This document shows, one piece after another, positions 45,101 through 53,509 of a stretch of DNA of 64,000 bases. A program made the translations under genes and the position numbers. This DNA comes from Agrypnia vestita (lineage: Eukaryota; Arthropoda; Insecta; Trichoptera; Phryganeidae). The stretch spans positions 21,523 to 85,522 of the forward strand of contig JADDOH010010844.1 in the NCBI GenBank assembly GCA_016648135.1, given 5' to 3'. Within the stretch, counting starts at the first letter, position 1, and each line of letters starts with the position of its first letter. The notes below the pieces were generated by a model. That model was not told where the DNA came from. It worked only from the letters and a program-made list of their open reading frames with translations, and did not search any database.

Positions 45101-46840
45101 ATACAAAATATTTTTAGCCCCTTGCGCCACAAATCAATACATTTTAGTTCGCGTAATTCGAAATTTGACAAAATTGAAAAAATATTTCGAGTTTTTTCGC
45201 AAATGAGAACAACAAATATGTCAATATCGGGTACTTTGAAATGTCGCGATATTTGTATTAGCATAATAACATTGCGTCGAAATAATTTCTTGAAATATGA
45301 AAAACAGACTTTTTCACAAAATTAATGGCCTTTTCATTAGTTTTACAATTCTTGGCGAATTTTGCAATCAATTCACGATACTTATGGAATGCCCCTTTTC
45401 TATACACATTGTGTCGCAATCCCTAAAATTGGGGAATCCTGTGTATGCTTTCTTCAGTTGGCTGCCTTGATATGTGCGGATAGTTTAGTTTGAAACATTT
45501 GTGCTAATCCTCATACCTAAACACGTTTTAAATTGTTTTTCATGTTTTTAATTTGTCTTTAGTTTGATTTTTTTTAATAACTGTGTTTTTGTTATTAAAA
45601 TGTTTAATTTTCTTTGTTGATGTTATTGCTTTGTAAGATGTTATTAGTGACTTATCTTATTGCTTCACGTATTTATTGACAATTGTGAAGATTGAAGAAA
45701 CGTTCCATAAATTCAAGTATAACTAAACATTTTTGAATAAGGCTATCCATTCAGACGTAACGGAAATAGAAAAAAATATTTTTTCGCAAGTAAGAACAGC
45801 AAATATGTCAATATGTCCCGATCTTTGCATTAAAATTATAAATATTGCATTTTCAAAGTGATTTCTTTAAATGTACTGCAAATTTTAGGAAAAATTTATT
45901 TGTGAAAATATAATTATATTATGTTCAAAAAAGATATTTGTGTATCTAGTGTGGTCACATAGTGCGTCTGGTGCAGATCTGTCCATTTTCATGAGATATG
46001 CAGAATTCATACCAACAAAGTTAAAAATAAATCAGTTTGTCTGAGTTATTCATTCTTGATGCATTAACTGTTATACCCTGTGAATTTTTCACTTATATAT
46101 GCTGTTATATTTCATTGTATTATCTTGTCATGTAATTATTAAAAGAGTGAACTCAAAAGTTATGTAATATTTTTGCTAACTGCAATTTCTTCACAAATGT
46201 TGCAATGCAGTTTTTAAATGAATAATTATTATCTGATAGAATAGAATTACGTAAACTTCATTTCTTGTGATAAACTTGAAGCTGTATTGTACTTTGTGTA
46301 ACATTGTAAAAGTCATACATAATATTGATCCACTTGCTAAAATGTAGTAAAAAAAAATATAATCTTAAATATCAGAGGACTACAGGGTAGGGTAATAATA
46401 ATTCATAAAAAGTTACGTGCTCCTGTAAGCTCATTTTCCCTTTGGAACACTCATAACAAAAGACAAAAAGCACGGTGCACATCGTAAAATTCTATATTAG
46501 CTGCCAATTATTTATTTTTTTCAATATTAAAAATTATTAGAGTTTATTTAATTACATGTTTGTACAGTACACTAGTTTCTCAGAATGTCAAATATTTAAG
46601 CATTAGTCATTGCAAAATATGATCCTTTTTTATTGAATGCAATATATTTAGTGGAGTGTTGATTAAACAAAATGATAAACATTTATCTGTTTCATTAGGG
46701 GCGAAAAGGGAGATTCGCAAAATGAAGAACCCCTGAACTCTCCTCAGGACAACACGGAGAGTGAGTCGGAAGGGAGCCAGCGCTCTTCTACAGGGAAAGA
46801 CTTTGAAATAGTTGATGCACAAGATGTAGACACTTCATAA
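21088..46840 (+). CDS. Sec62: Translocation protein Sec62 (Trp1), eight exons, complete
   Basis: Sec62 is an ER membrane protein that works with Sec63 at the Sec61 channel, mainly for post-translational import of short secretory proteins. Exons: 21088-21123, 21419-21548, 31223-31356, 33404-33523, 34961-35172, 37994-38180, 44690-44868, 46699-46840. They total 1140 bases, giving 379 residues and a stop, with every phase matching. The cytosolic N-domain contains YDVAKWLRSNVPTKKTKF and SKAVDALLTSKW. A lysine-rich linker follows (101-160). TM1 is about 184-204 and TM2 about 215-247, with the signature DQVFVDGPEAYVWIYDPIPF before TM1 and HHLWLLPNLTEDVGF after TM2. A charged, Ser-rich tail ends in DFEIVDAQD. 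Length is close to the human protein (about 400). The start Met is followed by a basic AEKKKGKKRKE run as in other Sec62 proteins. Fly name Trp1. Confidence 0.95.
21419..21548 (+). CDS. Sec62: Sec62 exon 2
   Basis: Residues 13-55 plus one base: start of the conserved cytosolic domain (VAKWLRSNVPTKKTKFLNHH). Acceptor TTTACAG, donor GTAAGT. Confidence 0.9.
21987..22023 (-). ncRNA. Hammerhead-ribozyme-like motif
   Basis: Read on the minus strand: CTGATGA, a 7-8 bp stem (CGTTGGAT, AAGT loop, ATCCAACG), then GAAAC. This resembles the hammerhead core with stem II. I do not see a good stem III or a clear NUH cleavage site, and there may be one extra base after CUGAUGA. It may be an inactive relic of the ribozyme motifs carried by Penelope-like elements. 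Confidence 0.35.
22275..22500. repeat. Dispersed repeat (GATTCCTGCCTTGAT family)
   Basis: Shares ATTCCTGCCTTGAT, TCGAAAAT and TATCTCTGACTTATT-like blocks with 29700-30090 and, more loosely, 11840 and 54950. Probably one end of a MITE; the other boundary is not clear. Confidence 0.45.
22966..23465 (-). mobile_element. CR1/Jockey-type LINE, C-terminal fragment
   Basis: Minus-strand frames read YNRPHPEFCSTIWS and INRIENAKKSFLKCIN, corresponding to "RPILEYAS..W" and "I..IE..QKKFLR" of CR1/Jockey RTs. The end reads RPTRQKYLFSLPTYQTN and SSPIPRICSDYLYL, the usual basic C-terminus. Frameshifts separate the parts; RT catalytic motifs are absent (5' truncated). Confidence 0.65.
26269..26341 (+). tRNA. 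tRNA-Arg(ACG)-like, acceptor stem broken
   Basis: D arm, anticodon arm (CTGA CTACGGA TCAG, anticodon ACG), variable loop and T arm (CCAGG TTCGAAT CCTGG) are all intact, and A and B boxes match the family. The 3' acceptor strand is not: GGTCGTG at the 5' end faces CAGTTTT, so only two or three pairs can form, and a T run (pol III terminator) starts straight after CAG. Most likely a 3'-truncated pseudogene or retroposed copy. Confidence 0.7.
26749..27064. repeat. Cluster of GGCCGCGAAGCGGCC palindromes
   Basis: Six copies or variants of the hairpin GGCCGCGAAGCGGCC (near 26750, 26857, 26917, 26993, 27015, 27036) within about 315 bp. They are joined by shared spacers (GATGGAAATTTGCC, ACAATTGG). 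A perfect 28-bp inverted repeat (26770-26797 and 26944-26971, core TAAACAATTGTGTTTGCTG) spans part of it. Very GC-rich against an AT-rich background. Confidence 0.75.
27100..28821. other. Intron stretch without gene
   Basis: Part of Sec62 intron 2. AT-rich; one T run at about 28228-28246, a GC patch at 27370-27480 and a GCGGCCGCGCATGCGC patch near 28360. Nothing else recognised. Confidence 0.5.
28822..29627 (+). mobile_element. pogo/Tigger-like element, internally deleted
   Basis: Ends CAGTGGGTTCTCGGTGATTC and TTTGCCCCACTG with TA on both sides match the pogo/Tigger pattern. Inside, ATGGACAAGAACGTAGTTCA opens MDKNVVQFIKQHYE, and a later frame reads EPAIERQIAAENLHN, resembling the tail of a DDE_1 transposase. 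Stops and a nested MITE break it. Confidence 0.6.
29183..29351. mobile_element. MITE inside the Tigger element
   Basis: Inverted ends: GTAGACTTCTTTCCATTTAA and TTAAATGGAAAGGTCTAC, followed inwards by AATTAGTATGTGTAA on both sides. About 169 bp, no coding capacity. Confidence 0.65.
29690..30110. mobile_element. MITE (GGGTGTCTCATAGCCAGTAAC)
   Basis: Inverted ends GGGGTGTCTCATAGCCAGTA and CTACCAGCTAAAAGACACCC. Interior arms share TGCAAACTTTGATATTG and its complement. No coding sequence. Confidence 0.6.
30430..30841. mobile_element. Non-autonomous hAT element, second TAGGGAATGCAA copy
   Basis: 412 bp. Ends TAGAGAATGCAATCCCG and AATTGCATTCCATA, flanks GTGCTTAC and GTGCCTAC (one mismatch). Interior GGATCCCGCGGGATT palindromes parallel those of the 8792 copy. 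Confidence 0.7.
31223..31356 (+). CDS. Sec62: Sec62 exon 3
   Basis: Residues 56-100, SKAVDALLTSKWGTSETPLF to LVHKFFHRAKK, the second half of the cytosolic domain. Acceptor AATGCAG, donor GTAATA. Confidence 0.9.
32264..32520. repeat. Two tandem ~128-bp units
   Basis: GGGGAGGGGAAGG, then a GAGAATAG-type stretch and GGGGAAATGTTGCCTATG recur at a spacing of 128 bp, followed by CAGACAGACA and a GTTTTATAGGTATAGATA tail. The tail resembles the 3' end of RTE-like LINEs or SINEs. Confidence 0.6.
32692..32989. mobile_element. hAT-like MITE, young
   Basis: 298 bp. Ends CAGGCGCGTGCAGTGGGAAC and GTTCCCACTGCACGCCCCTG. A perfect 8-bp duplication GTATATGG lies on each side. The intact duplication argues for a fairly recent insertion. 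Confidence 0.85.
33404..33523 (+). CDS. Sec62: Sec62 exon 4 (charged linker)
   Basis: Forty codons, residues 101-140, mostly Lys, Glu, Asp and Ser (RSKKKDSDKSEKDEPKKKDD). Low-complexity linker between the cytosolic domain and TM1. Confidence 0.85.
33524..34960 (+). other. Sec62 intron 4 (1.4 kb)
   Basis: AT-rich, no gene or repeat recognised. Confidence 0.7.
34961..35172 (+). CDS. Sec62: Sec62 exon 5 (TM1)
   Basis: Residues 141-210 plus two bases. Contains the family signature DQVFVDGPEAYVWIYDP and the first membrane span (WIIGAALVLGAIGVCMFPLW). Confidence 0.95.
35230..35460. repeat. Foldback repeat, partial copy
   Basis: Holds GTACTGAATTCTAGATTTTA, its inverted partner TAAAATCTCGAATTCAGTAC, and CCGAGGATAACTAATTTAAA. 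The same blocks occur in the 61998-62345 hairpin, so both belong to one family. Confidence 0.6.
35700..36112 (-). mobile_element. LINE (RTE-like) C-terminal fragment
   Basis: A 129-codon minus-strand frame reads YKPTLIYGHQIW, FLRRLAGSHIDGVKSADIR, LLLNIEKSQLRWLGHVLRMP and ENRMGLDWLTNTEAAQDR. This is the post-RT segment of an endonuclease-RT LINE. Open without stops, so it is younger than the P450-intron copies. 5' truncated before the RT core. It is a different lineage from the 58241 element. Confidence 0.75.
36817..37019. mobile_element. hAT MITE, TAGTGATGG family
   Basis: 203 bp. Ends TAGTGATGGTATTTTAACC and GACCATCATTA, flanks ATACCCGG and CTACCCGG. The interior pairs GTATCTGATTGTATTGATGA with its near-complement. 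Confidence 0.75.
37543..37690. mobile_element. hAT MITE, TAGTGATGG family, degenerate
   Basis: TAGTGTTGGTCAAAACTG and TTTTAACCAGTTAC at the left, CCGGTTAAAATAATTGTTTT at the right, and the GTATCGATGATTGGTATCTG core as in the 36817 copy. The right terminus has lost the outer bases. Confidence 0.55.
37994..38180 (+). CDS. Sec62: Sec62 exon 6 (TM2)
   Basis: Residues 211-273. Starts KGVYYLSVAAVGFLVLII, the second span, and continues RHHLWLLPNLTEDVGFFASF, the most conserved part of the family. Donor GTACAT. Confidence 0.95.
38715..38905. repeat. Triple ~68-bp repeat with AGATGGCGC motif
   Basis: Three units of CTGCAG, then a TACTAGATGGCGCTAG-type core and GTTTTAAAAAGTGCTAC. The AGATGGC cores are near 38734, 38804 and 38870. 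The motif resembles the core of the insect CTCF site (AGRKGGCGC) in units one and three. Confidence 0.55.
39000..39370. promoter_or_regulatory. GC-rich island with CCAAT boxes inside Sec62 intron 6
   Basis: A GC-rich tract in AT-rich intron. It has CCAATC near 38998, CCAACCAATC near 39324, a second GATTGG at 39292, and GGCGCGGCCCGCGTGC. It could be an internal or antisense promoter, or part of a repeat. Frames on both strands are open for 60-86 codons, none recognised. Confidence 0.25.
39794..39925 (-). pseudogene. Transposase C-terminal fragment
   Basis: Open frame ending in TAA: AVREPGTNFNEFQSTANKAA, then KLKDLDDICEFMLHEHAAFK. The KxxDL...I-type ending recalls the tail of a family of insect transposase-like proteins that begin with an NWK...KLR..G domain; I cannot name it with certainty. 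Confidence 0.4.
40469..40717 (-). pseudogene. Transposase N-terminal fragment
   Basis: Reads SNVLNWKDVKDKKLKDTGKE then IDPPEHVCG. The NWK...K.LKDTGKE pattern followed by a Cys block is the N-terminal domain of insect transposase-like proteins I have seen as RNWK..VAKKLRN.GKAY. It fits the C-terminal piece in the same element and strand. Confidence 0.4.
41542..42825 (-). mobile_element. Mariner (cecropia-type), copy B
   Basis: 1284 bp, ends TTAGGTCTTTACATATGAAA and GCCAATTTCATATGTATGGA, TA on both sides. Inserted in Sec62 intron 6. Confidence 0.9.
41619..42637 (-). pseudogene. Mariner transposase, copy B, one frameshift
   Basis: The two long frames (42637-42206 and 42098-41619, the latter open upstream of its Met) cover the whole protein. 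HTH region (RRINDVYGDGAAKENTVRFW), WVPHELSE, LLLHDNARPH and YSPDLAPTDYHFF are intact, so the DD34D triad is kept. The visible break is a single-base deletion after HELSEA (near 42268), the same one as in copy A. Confidence 0.9.
43006..44284 (+). mobile_element. Mariner, second lineage, copy D
   Basis: 1279 bp. Ends CGAGGCGTATCCAGAAAGTA and CACTTTCTGGATATGCCTC, TA on both sides. Ends and protein differ clearly from copies A-C. Subfamily not assigned; the CGAGG start recalls the irritans group. Confidence 0.85.
43051..44231 (+). pseudogene. Mariner transposase (second lineage), broken
   Basis: DD34D transposase. N-terminal HTH (SVIRYLVWKEKLPFEIYNEV, MNRTSVYREFKNGRTSV), first Asp in VTGDETWVAHYTPETK, second in LLHDNARPHMANAM, third in AHSPDLAPSDYY, with 34 residues between the last two. 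A frameshift and stops lie around 43730-43790, between KRQSQQWRH and ILIEYLPQG. Confidence 0.85.
44690..44868 (+). CDS. Sec62: Sec62 exon 7 (cytosolic tail)
   Basis: Residues 274-332. YEYKGDGAKSSKLDKG follows directly on exon 6, as HEYKG does in vertebrate Sec62. Then a KKKKKK stretch and acidic residues. Donor GTGAGA. Confidence 0.9.
44980..45890. repeat. Tigger-like repeat remnants
   Basis: TAAAACCACGATAATTGAAA, AACCCCGATAATTC and CTTGCGCCACAAATCAATAC recur almost unchanged at 63235-63365. Within the tract, CGCAAATGAGAACAACAAAT (45197) and CGCAAGTAAGAACAGCAAAT (45786) are a second internal duplication. Lies in Sec62 intron 7. Confidence 0.5.
46699..46840 (+). CDS. Sec62: Sec62 exon 8 and stop
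   Basis: Residues 334-379. Ser/Glu/Asn-rich, then TGKDFEIVDAQDVDTS and TAA. The DFEIV core parallels the DFEMI element of vertebrate Sec62. Confidence 0.9.
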
Positions 46841-48480
46841 TAATCTCTTAAGATGCATCCGTGCCTAGTAACTGCGTTGTTTCCTCAATCTTTCTTCTAA
46901 ATATATTATTAATGTCTAGTAAGTGTGCATATCTTACATGCCCTTAGTTAGGACACACTCTGAAAGATAACTGCTTGGATGACTCGCTACGGGCTACAGA
47001 CTCACAATACCATGATCAATTCCTATCTCAAAAAAATAAATTATAATTATTCAAGGTATTTCACGGCATTTCTATTAATTTTCTTAATTTTGTAAGTCCT
47101 GCAGAGTGTCAGTTACTCATGTAATAATGGACAGCAAACTATGCTGGGAATCGTCAACACGCATTATATTGTGAATTCGCAACCTGATCTTCAATCTGAT
47201 CTATCAATCCGAGCAGCCATCTCTCAGAGTACACCCGGCTATTCTTCTCACATCTAAATTATTATATAATTACATTAACCTATAATTATATGTACCAATG
47301 TGTTTTTTTTGTATTCTACCAATATCTAGGGTAATTATCAAGTTAAATTTTTGGCAGAAAAGTATACACTTCAGTTGGCGCACTGTCTGTTACACTAGCT
47401 TCCCGTATTATAGCAGAGTGTTGTCCGTTATGGTAGATAGTGCGAAATTGTGATGTATACAAAAAAAATATCAACATTGTTGTAAAGCGTCAGTAATGGA
47501 TGAATTAATTTTTAAAAAATCTAAAGATTATTTTATTTATATTGGACTTTTAGCAATACTTGCTATTTGAAAATAATTGTATATGTAATTATTTAACTCA
47601 ATATTTTTATTTGTCAAGTTTTCAAAGACTGACAATGATTTCTGGACTATCCTGATTGCAAAGTCAGGACAATGGGATCTAAAACGTCAACTGAGAGGTT
47701 CGAAACACACTGCAGAAGAATCCAGGAATCAGATTCTGAATAGCCGTGAAAATCTGAAAACATTTTTAACTCTCAATGGTATTGAAATATTCAGCTGAAT
47801 TCAGTTTTACGAATCGAGTTAATGTGATGTGACACATTATACTTATTCAATTTTTTTAAAGGAAGAAATGAAACATTTAAGAAATGGTAATACATAGTAC
47901 ATCATAGATACAAATATATTTTGATACTTTTCAAAGTTATATCTATTTCATCATATGTTTTCTGACGCTTTGCTTTGCTCCTCCTCTACAACTAGTTTTC
48001 AAATAGAGTACAATGTTTACTTGGGGCGGATGGTCTTAGTTTTTAAATAGGAAATATAAATAATTATTGTTTATTTTAAACAACACTTACAATATGTTTA
48101 TGAGCCACAATTACTGGTATAGTCCAATTGAGAAACATAATAACCTGGAATCTTATCCAGATATGGTGCTTTTGTTATTTATTGCTGGTATTTATTTAAA
48201 TAGTGTGATGTTTATTTGCATTTAGATCGGTTTAATTTTTTTTTATATATTTTTATTTCACTTGTAAAATGGTGTTGATAATAATATATTTTACCAATGT
48301 ATTATGTGTTGATAAAGGCGTTTTAAGATTGAAGTCATTTTGACAAATCGTGGCCTTTATTTGTGTTTTACACATTTCATAAGATAAATGTCTGACCTCG
48401 AGGAAAAGGTATATTTTTATAATTTTATAAATGTGTTACCGCTTTTTGTGAAACCGCTGTCAAATAAAGTATACAGTCGC
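46841..48480 (+). other. Probable Sec62 3' UTR and downstream
   Basis: No coding sequence. AATAAA signals occur near 47035 and at 48463; either could end the transcript. Confidence 0.45.
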
Positions 48481-48839
48481 AGATAGAACCATTTCTTATT
48501 TTAACATGCATCTGCAAAATAACAAATATTCAATCACTCAATACGTAATAATGCACTAAAAGTATATTAAGTCATTACTTAAAAGTTGCACTGTAGACGT
48601 TTGTTTATAAATAAGCCGAATCAACATTAAACCTTCATTTTTTTTTCAAACTCCCTAAGCTACGTAGAAGTGTAGCCATTTCTGCATAGATAATTCTAAT
48701 TATGAATAACCATTTTTGAGTGGATTGTTCGTAAATTAGAAAATGTTATTTTAAATAAATGTTAATTTAATTATGAAGTTTTCATTTTACCACAGTTGAT
48801 TCCATAACAATGTACGAAATTACAAATTCTACAGTTAAT

Positions 48840-49500
48840 ACAGATGAACTTCAGGATAGTCTCTGTAATCCAAATCCACTATAAAACAAACTTCAGTAAT
48901 CCGAACCATTGGGTGACAGCATCTACATTAAAAGGTCCCAGAAAAGGTCAAGCTCTCAAATGTTCCGAAAGTCCAGCTGTAAAATCTAAAAACGACCTGG
49001 AGGTTCAGGATGGGTTATCGGAAACGATATGGAGGAATGACTGATGACGAAATTGTTGAGAATGCACTGAAATAAAATGAGAGCATTACAGAAGAAGGTC
49101 AAACACTTAACTGAGTTAAACATAAAGATTTTATTTCAAGTTTTCACTTATCACTTATTTGAAGTGGGCAGTCAAAAACGATGCGGAACCCAATTATGCT
49201 TTTGTGCCATTGCTGATTAGTGATGGTATTTTAAACGGTGACACACTAACCGTTATTTGAGATCTGTATCTGATTGTCAGTGATTGGCAACTGATTTTTC
49301 GCAACTCGTCGAGCAACCATCGGTACTAAATTACAATCATATCTTAGTTATCATTCATCGATACAATCAGATATAAATCCCAAATGACTGTACCGAAAAT
49401 AACCGGCTAAAATAATGCTTTAACCATCACTATTGCTGATAACAAAACTATGCAGGAGATGCTCGTCAGAAGAAAATATCAGATTTTTTTTAATATGGAA
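48840..49500 (+). mobile_element. pogo/Tigger-like remnant
   Basis: A CTTCAGGATAGTCTCTGTAA start like a Tigger end, a 66-codon frame with GPRKGQALKCSESPAVKSKN, then a DDEIVENALK-like stretch as in the acidic tail of DDE_1 transposases. A hAT MITE splits its 3' part. No catalytic motifs. Confidence 0.4.
49218..49432. mobile_element. hAT MITE, TAGTGATGG family, intact duplication
   Basis: 215 bp, ends TAGTGATGGTATTTTAAAC and TTTAACCATCACTA, with perfect 8-bp flanks TTGCTGAT. Same family as 36817. Confidence 0.85.
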
Positions 49501-50220
49501 TATGTACATAATTAACAAATAAATACCTATTGTGCCCTATTAGATGTGTATTACTATTACACAAAAAAAATTATGGTACAATATGCATAAACACAAAATG
49601 TTATTTATGTTAGTATATAACCACTAAAAATTACTTTTTTGTCTACCGGTTTCAGGATGTAACCCAAGTCTTCATCAACGACAACCACTACAGTAGTATG
49701 TAAATGTCACTACACCCCACTAGTATTATTTACACGCCAACACTTTCACAAGATACTATTCACATGCATGTTACTCTAACTAAATGCACTAAGTTTCTTA
49801 TCAAAAAGGATTAAGAATTTGAATAGGAGAGAGGGAGACGGGGTGGGGTCTATGGGGGGTGTTGGAAATCTTGGGTTTTACCTGATAATTTTAAATCAAA
49901 CAAAACTGTAGGGGTAATTAATTGAATTGTTAATTAGAGAATTGTTGTTTTTTATGGCTTTACGAATATAAAAAACTTCAATATTATTAGTATTTAATAT
50001 TTTTACCCCTGTTTTTATATCAAAATTTTGATTTGACGAGTTTGCCTACGTTCTATTAGCACCAAAAGAAATACAAAATCAAAAAGAGTAAACTAATAAT
50101 CCACATATTATTGCACAAAATTGGATATGCAAGATTCAATTACTGCTTACTAATTTTATTAAAAAACAACCTATTGTAAGCTGATTAGTATGGAATAGAA
50201 AAAAAGTAACCCATAAAATT
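49441..50220. other. Intergenic stretch
   Basis: No gene seen. A CCGGTTTCAGGATGTAACCC motif near 49646 resembles the degenerate hammerhead-type footprint seen elsewhere in the window. Confidence 0.4.
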
Positions 50221-52436
50221 AAGCCATTCTTTGCAACGAATTGGTTGGAGTTTCAGAATGTCTTGACCCATTAGTATCTGTGGATCCCCACCACAAACCA
50301 TTGACAATAACGGCTAATTTTATTGACTTTCATTCACTGAAACCAGCACCTCGAACGAAATATTGTTATCATCGTGCTAACTTTGAGGTTATTAATAATG
50401 AACTAAACAAGATTGATCGGGATTTATTGCTAGCGGAGAAGCCCGTTGAGCAAGCATTGAGATCATTTTACCAGGTACTTTATACTATTCGCGACAAATG
50501 CGTACAGTGCAAGACGGGAAATTTTGATTATTTCCCTCCTTGGTACACTGCGGTACTCAAAATAAATTATCAGAGAAAAATTCAAGTACTTTCGTAAATT
50601 TAAAATTTATGGCAATAAATCTGACGAATTATCTTTCAATATTTTACACGTTAGAGCAAAGTCATTGGAAAACGAATGTTACTTGAATTACATCTCTAAA
50701 ATAGAGGAGTCTGTATTACGTAACCCCAAAACGTTCTGGTCATTTATTAAATCTAAATCATTCAACCTGCCAAGTAATATGACGTACGGTCTCAATACTG
50801 CCACATCAGGATCCGACATATGTAACTATTTTTCCGATTATTTTTATTCTACGTTTTCTAATCCCTCTTCAAGTACTAATTCTCTGTCCAATTACGAACC
50901 AATCACCGATTGTTTCATTTCATCAATAGAAGTCAGTAAATCGAACATAATAAATCAATTAAAACATCTTGATATAAATAAATCTGCTGGACCTGATCAA
51001 ATACCACCTGATATAATTGCTGTACCTCTAACGATTTTATTTAAAAATTCTATTAAGGATGGATTTGTGCCAGATATCTGGAAATCTGCATTTATTACGC
51101 CGATTCATAAAAAAGGCTCGAAATCAGACGTCGCAAATTATAGACCTGTTTCTAAATTGTGCACAATTGCTAAAGTTTTCGAGAAGGTTATATACGATCA
51201 AGTCTATGCGGCTCTTCATCACTCCTTTCATCCAGATCAACACGGATTCATTAAAGGGAAGTCAACCGTCTCCAATCTAATCCTCTTTAATGACTTTCTA
51301 ACTGATAAAATGGATAAAGGACTTCAAACCGATGTGATCTATTTTGATTATAGTAAGGCGTTTGATAGAATAGATCATCATCTGTTGATTAATAAGCTTT
51401 TCTTGGCCGGAATACGTGGTGACTTGCTAAGATGGTTTGCATCCTACATCGATAATAGAACTCAGGCTGTGGTAGTAAGCAATTACATGTCGAGTTGGGT
51501 TGTAGTTCCCAGCGGAGTACCCCAGGGATCACTGCTGGGGCCATTGTTGTTTATAATCTTCATTTCCGATATTCACGATCGCTTTCGTCACTCTAATGTC
51601 CTAATTTTTGCTGACAATATGAAAATTTTTAAACAAATCTCTAGTATTTACGATTCGTTCGATCTACAAGATGATTTGCTACGGTTAGATAATTATTGTA
51701 GATTAAATAAACTTGATTTGAATCCCTCGAAATGTTCTTGTGTAGTTTTCACACGCAAAAAAAATATAATACCATTTAACTATATATTAAAAGGAGAACA
51801 ATTAGAAACAGCTACATCAGTCAGAGATTTAGGGGTGATCAATGATAGAAAATTATTATACGATGAACATATCGATTCTATTATAAGTAAGGCTTATAGG
51901 GCTTTAGGTTTCATCATGAGAATGTCTAAAGATTTTAAGTGTGTAAAGAAATTGAAAGTACTTTACTGCACTTTTGTCAGAAGCAAACTAGAGTATGCAA
52001 TACAAATATGGAACCCCCAGTATATGATCTATGTAAATCGCTTGGAACAAATTCAAAAAAAAATTATTCGCTTTCTCAACTTCAAATTCAATTGCGTTTC
52101 TGACGATTATGACAGTTCATGCAAAAAATATCACATCCTACCGTTATACAAACGTCGCGAAATAGGTGATTTGATGTACCTACTAAAAATTGTATCAGGC
52201 AACGTCGACTGTCCTGAACTATTAAATAGACTAAAATTCCATGTTCCCTGTAGATCTCGTAGACACAACCCAGTCTTTCACATTGATTTTACCTCTTCCA
52301 ACTATCGTCGTAATTCATATTTCTTGAGGGTATGCGATGCATTCAATAAACTGATAAGATTATTGGATATTGATCTGTTCGAGTGCAGCCACACAAGATT
52401 AAGAAAAATTTTGAGCGCTGAATTTTTTTCCACGTA
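50221..52436 (+). pseudogene. LINE endonuclease-end/reverse transcriptase, inactive
   Basis: An endonuclease C-terminal piece (VGVSECLDPLVSVDPHHKPL), a linker (SFYQVLYTIRDKCVQC) and then, after a frameshift near 50570, a 590-codon RT frame. RT blocks: SAGPDQIPPDII, FITPIHKKGSKSDVANYRPV, YFDYSKAFDRIDHHLL (first Asp), PSGVPQGSLLGPLLFIIFI, and the catalytic box as LIFADNMKIF. FADD would be expected there; the second Asp is Asn. The thumb and C-terminus (RSKLEYAIQIWNP, RIEQ-like NRLEQIQKKIIRFLN) are complete. The long open frame means recent decay; one frameshift and the FADN box make it inactive. Confidence 0.85.
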
Positions 52437-52508
52437 ATAATTAAGTTTATTTTTCTTTTGTTTAAATTTTTTTATTCTTTCTTTCTATATAATTTTTAAT
52501 ATGCCTTA

Positions 52509-53367
52509 GGGCCGGTCTTATAAACGAAAGACCAAATTTCCATTAGTAAATCAACAATTTACTAACGGATGGCCGTTCGTTTATAAATGTTACCGACGCT
52601 CATCTTATAAAACTTTTTTTACCGTCCGTAAGTTTCGCAATCGGCGAATTATATCTCTTTTCTATGGAAACGAAACATAACTTCTATAAACATAGCCTAA
52701 AATTTCTCGCTCGCACCGGAATTTTGGGATACTTCCCACAACACTACACTGGCAGTCCTTTGAAACCCCAACAAAGTCTGCAGCAGCTAATAATATTGAT
52801 CCAAGAGCATAAAATCTCAAGGCCACATGCAATTTTGTGGTTGATGATAATGTCAGATTCCTACGCGTGCGCCTTTTTACATTTTGCCCAATATCTTCTA
52901 GAAGCTGTCAAGCAGACCTTTTCGACAAACGAAAATGGTTGATAAAATCTGCGTCATCTAAAATATTAAAATAATCCACTCGTATATTGAACATTCTTTT
53001 TCGTCGAGTTTGTTCTTCATCCGACGAACTTGAATCTAATAATAGCTGGATATCGCTATCTGAAAACGTTTTCCTTGAAAATGTAACAGCAGTCAATACG
53101 GTATATGTGTACATGTTAAACAAACAGCATAAAATGCAAATTGACGACGGACCTAACCTTAAAAAATAATACGTCAATATGTCATACTTATGTCAATTTC
53201 AACTAACGGCCGGTAAACTGGTGGCTCGACTGTCGGTATGGGCCGTCGGTAAAATCTTACTAAAATTTGAATAACGGATTGTTATAAGACGAAAATAATG
53301 ACGTTTGTATCAAATTTCGGTTTATTTGGTCTGATATTTAACTAACGGACGTTTATAAGACCGACCC
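52509..53367 (-). mobile_element. PIF/Harbinger element, internally deleted
   Basis: 859 bp, ends GGGCCGGTCTTATAAACG and CGTTTATAAGACCGACCC, perfect TTA duplication on both sides. Inserted in the 3' UTR of the LINE, hence younger than it. The GGGCCGGT start is shared with the small MITEs at 5809 and 10422. Confidence 0.85.
52720..53177 (-). pseudogene. Harbinger transposase, N-terminal part
   Basis: Minus-strand frame: SDSDIQLLLDSSSSDEEQTR, DADFINHFRLSKRSA, a stop, then RNLTLSSTTKLHVALRFYAL and DFVGVSKDCQCSVVGSI. FRLSK, LRFYA.G and VGVSK are landmarks of the helical region before the catalytic domain in PIF/Harbinger (HARBI1-like) transposases. The catalytic part is deleted. Confidence 0.75.
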
Positions 53368-53509
53368 TTAGTCATTCATAAATATTTATCATTACTGACA
53401 TATTTCTAAATGTGGAGACCTGTAATTATATTGTATCAATGTTTTCAATGCTTTTTTTTTATGCTGTTGGTCTTCCATGAACATTAAATAAATAAATAAA
53501 AACCAAGTT

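Larger units (their letters stand above)
50221..53503 (+). mobile_element. CR1/Jockey-type LINE, 5' truncated, with nested Harbinger
   Basis: Begins inside the endonuclease end, runs through the RT to a stop at 52436, then a 3' UTR split by the Harbinger element, and closes at a TAAATAAATAAATAAA tail (53485-53503). The tail and truncated 5' end are what target-primed reverse transcription produces. Confidence 0.8.

Noticed and set aside
48388..48408. ATGTCTGACCTCGAGGAAAAG followed by a GTATAT donor, like a start exon (MSDLEEK)
   Set aside because: No following exon with a matching phase found on the plus strand; the next frame (48844) is Tigger-like. It lies in probable 3' UTR.
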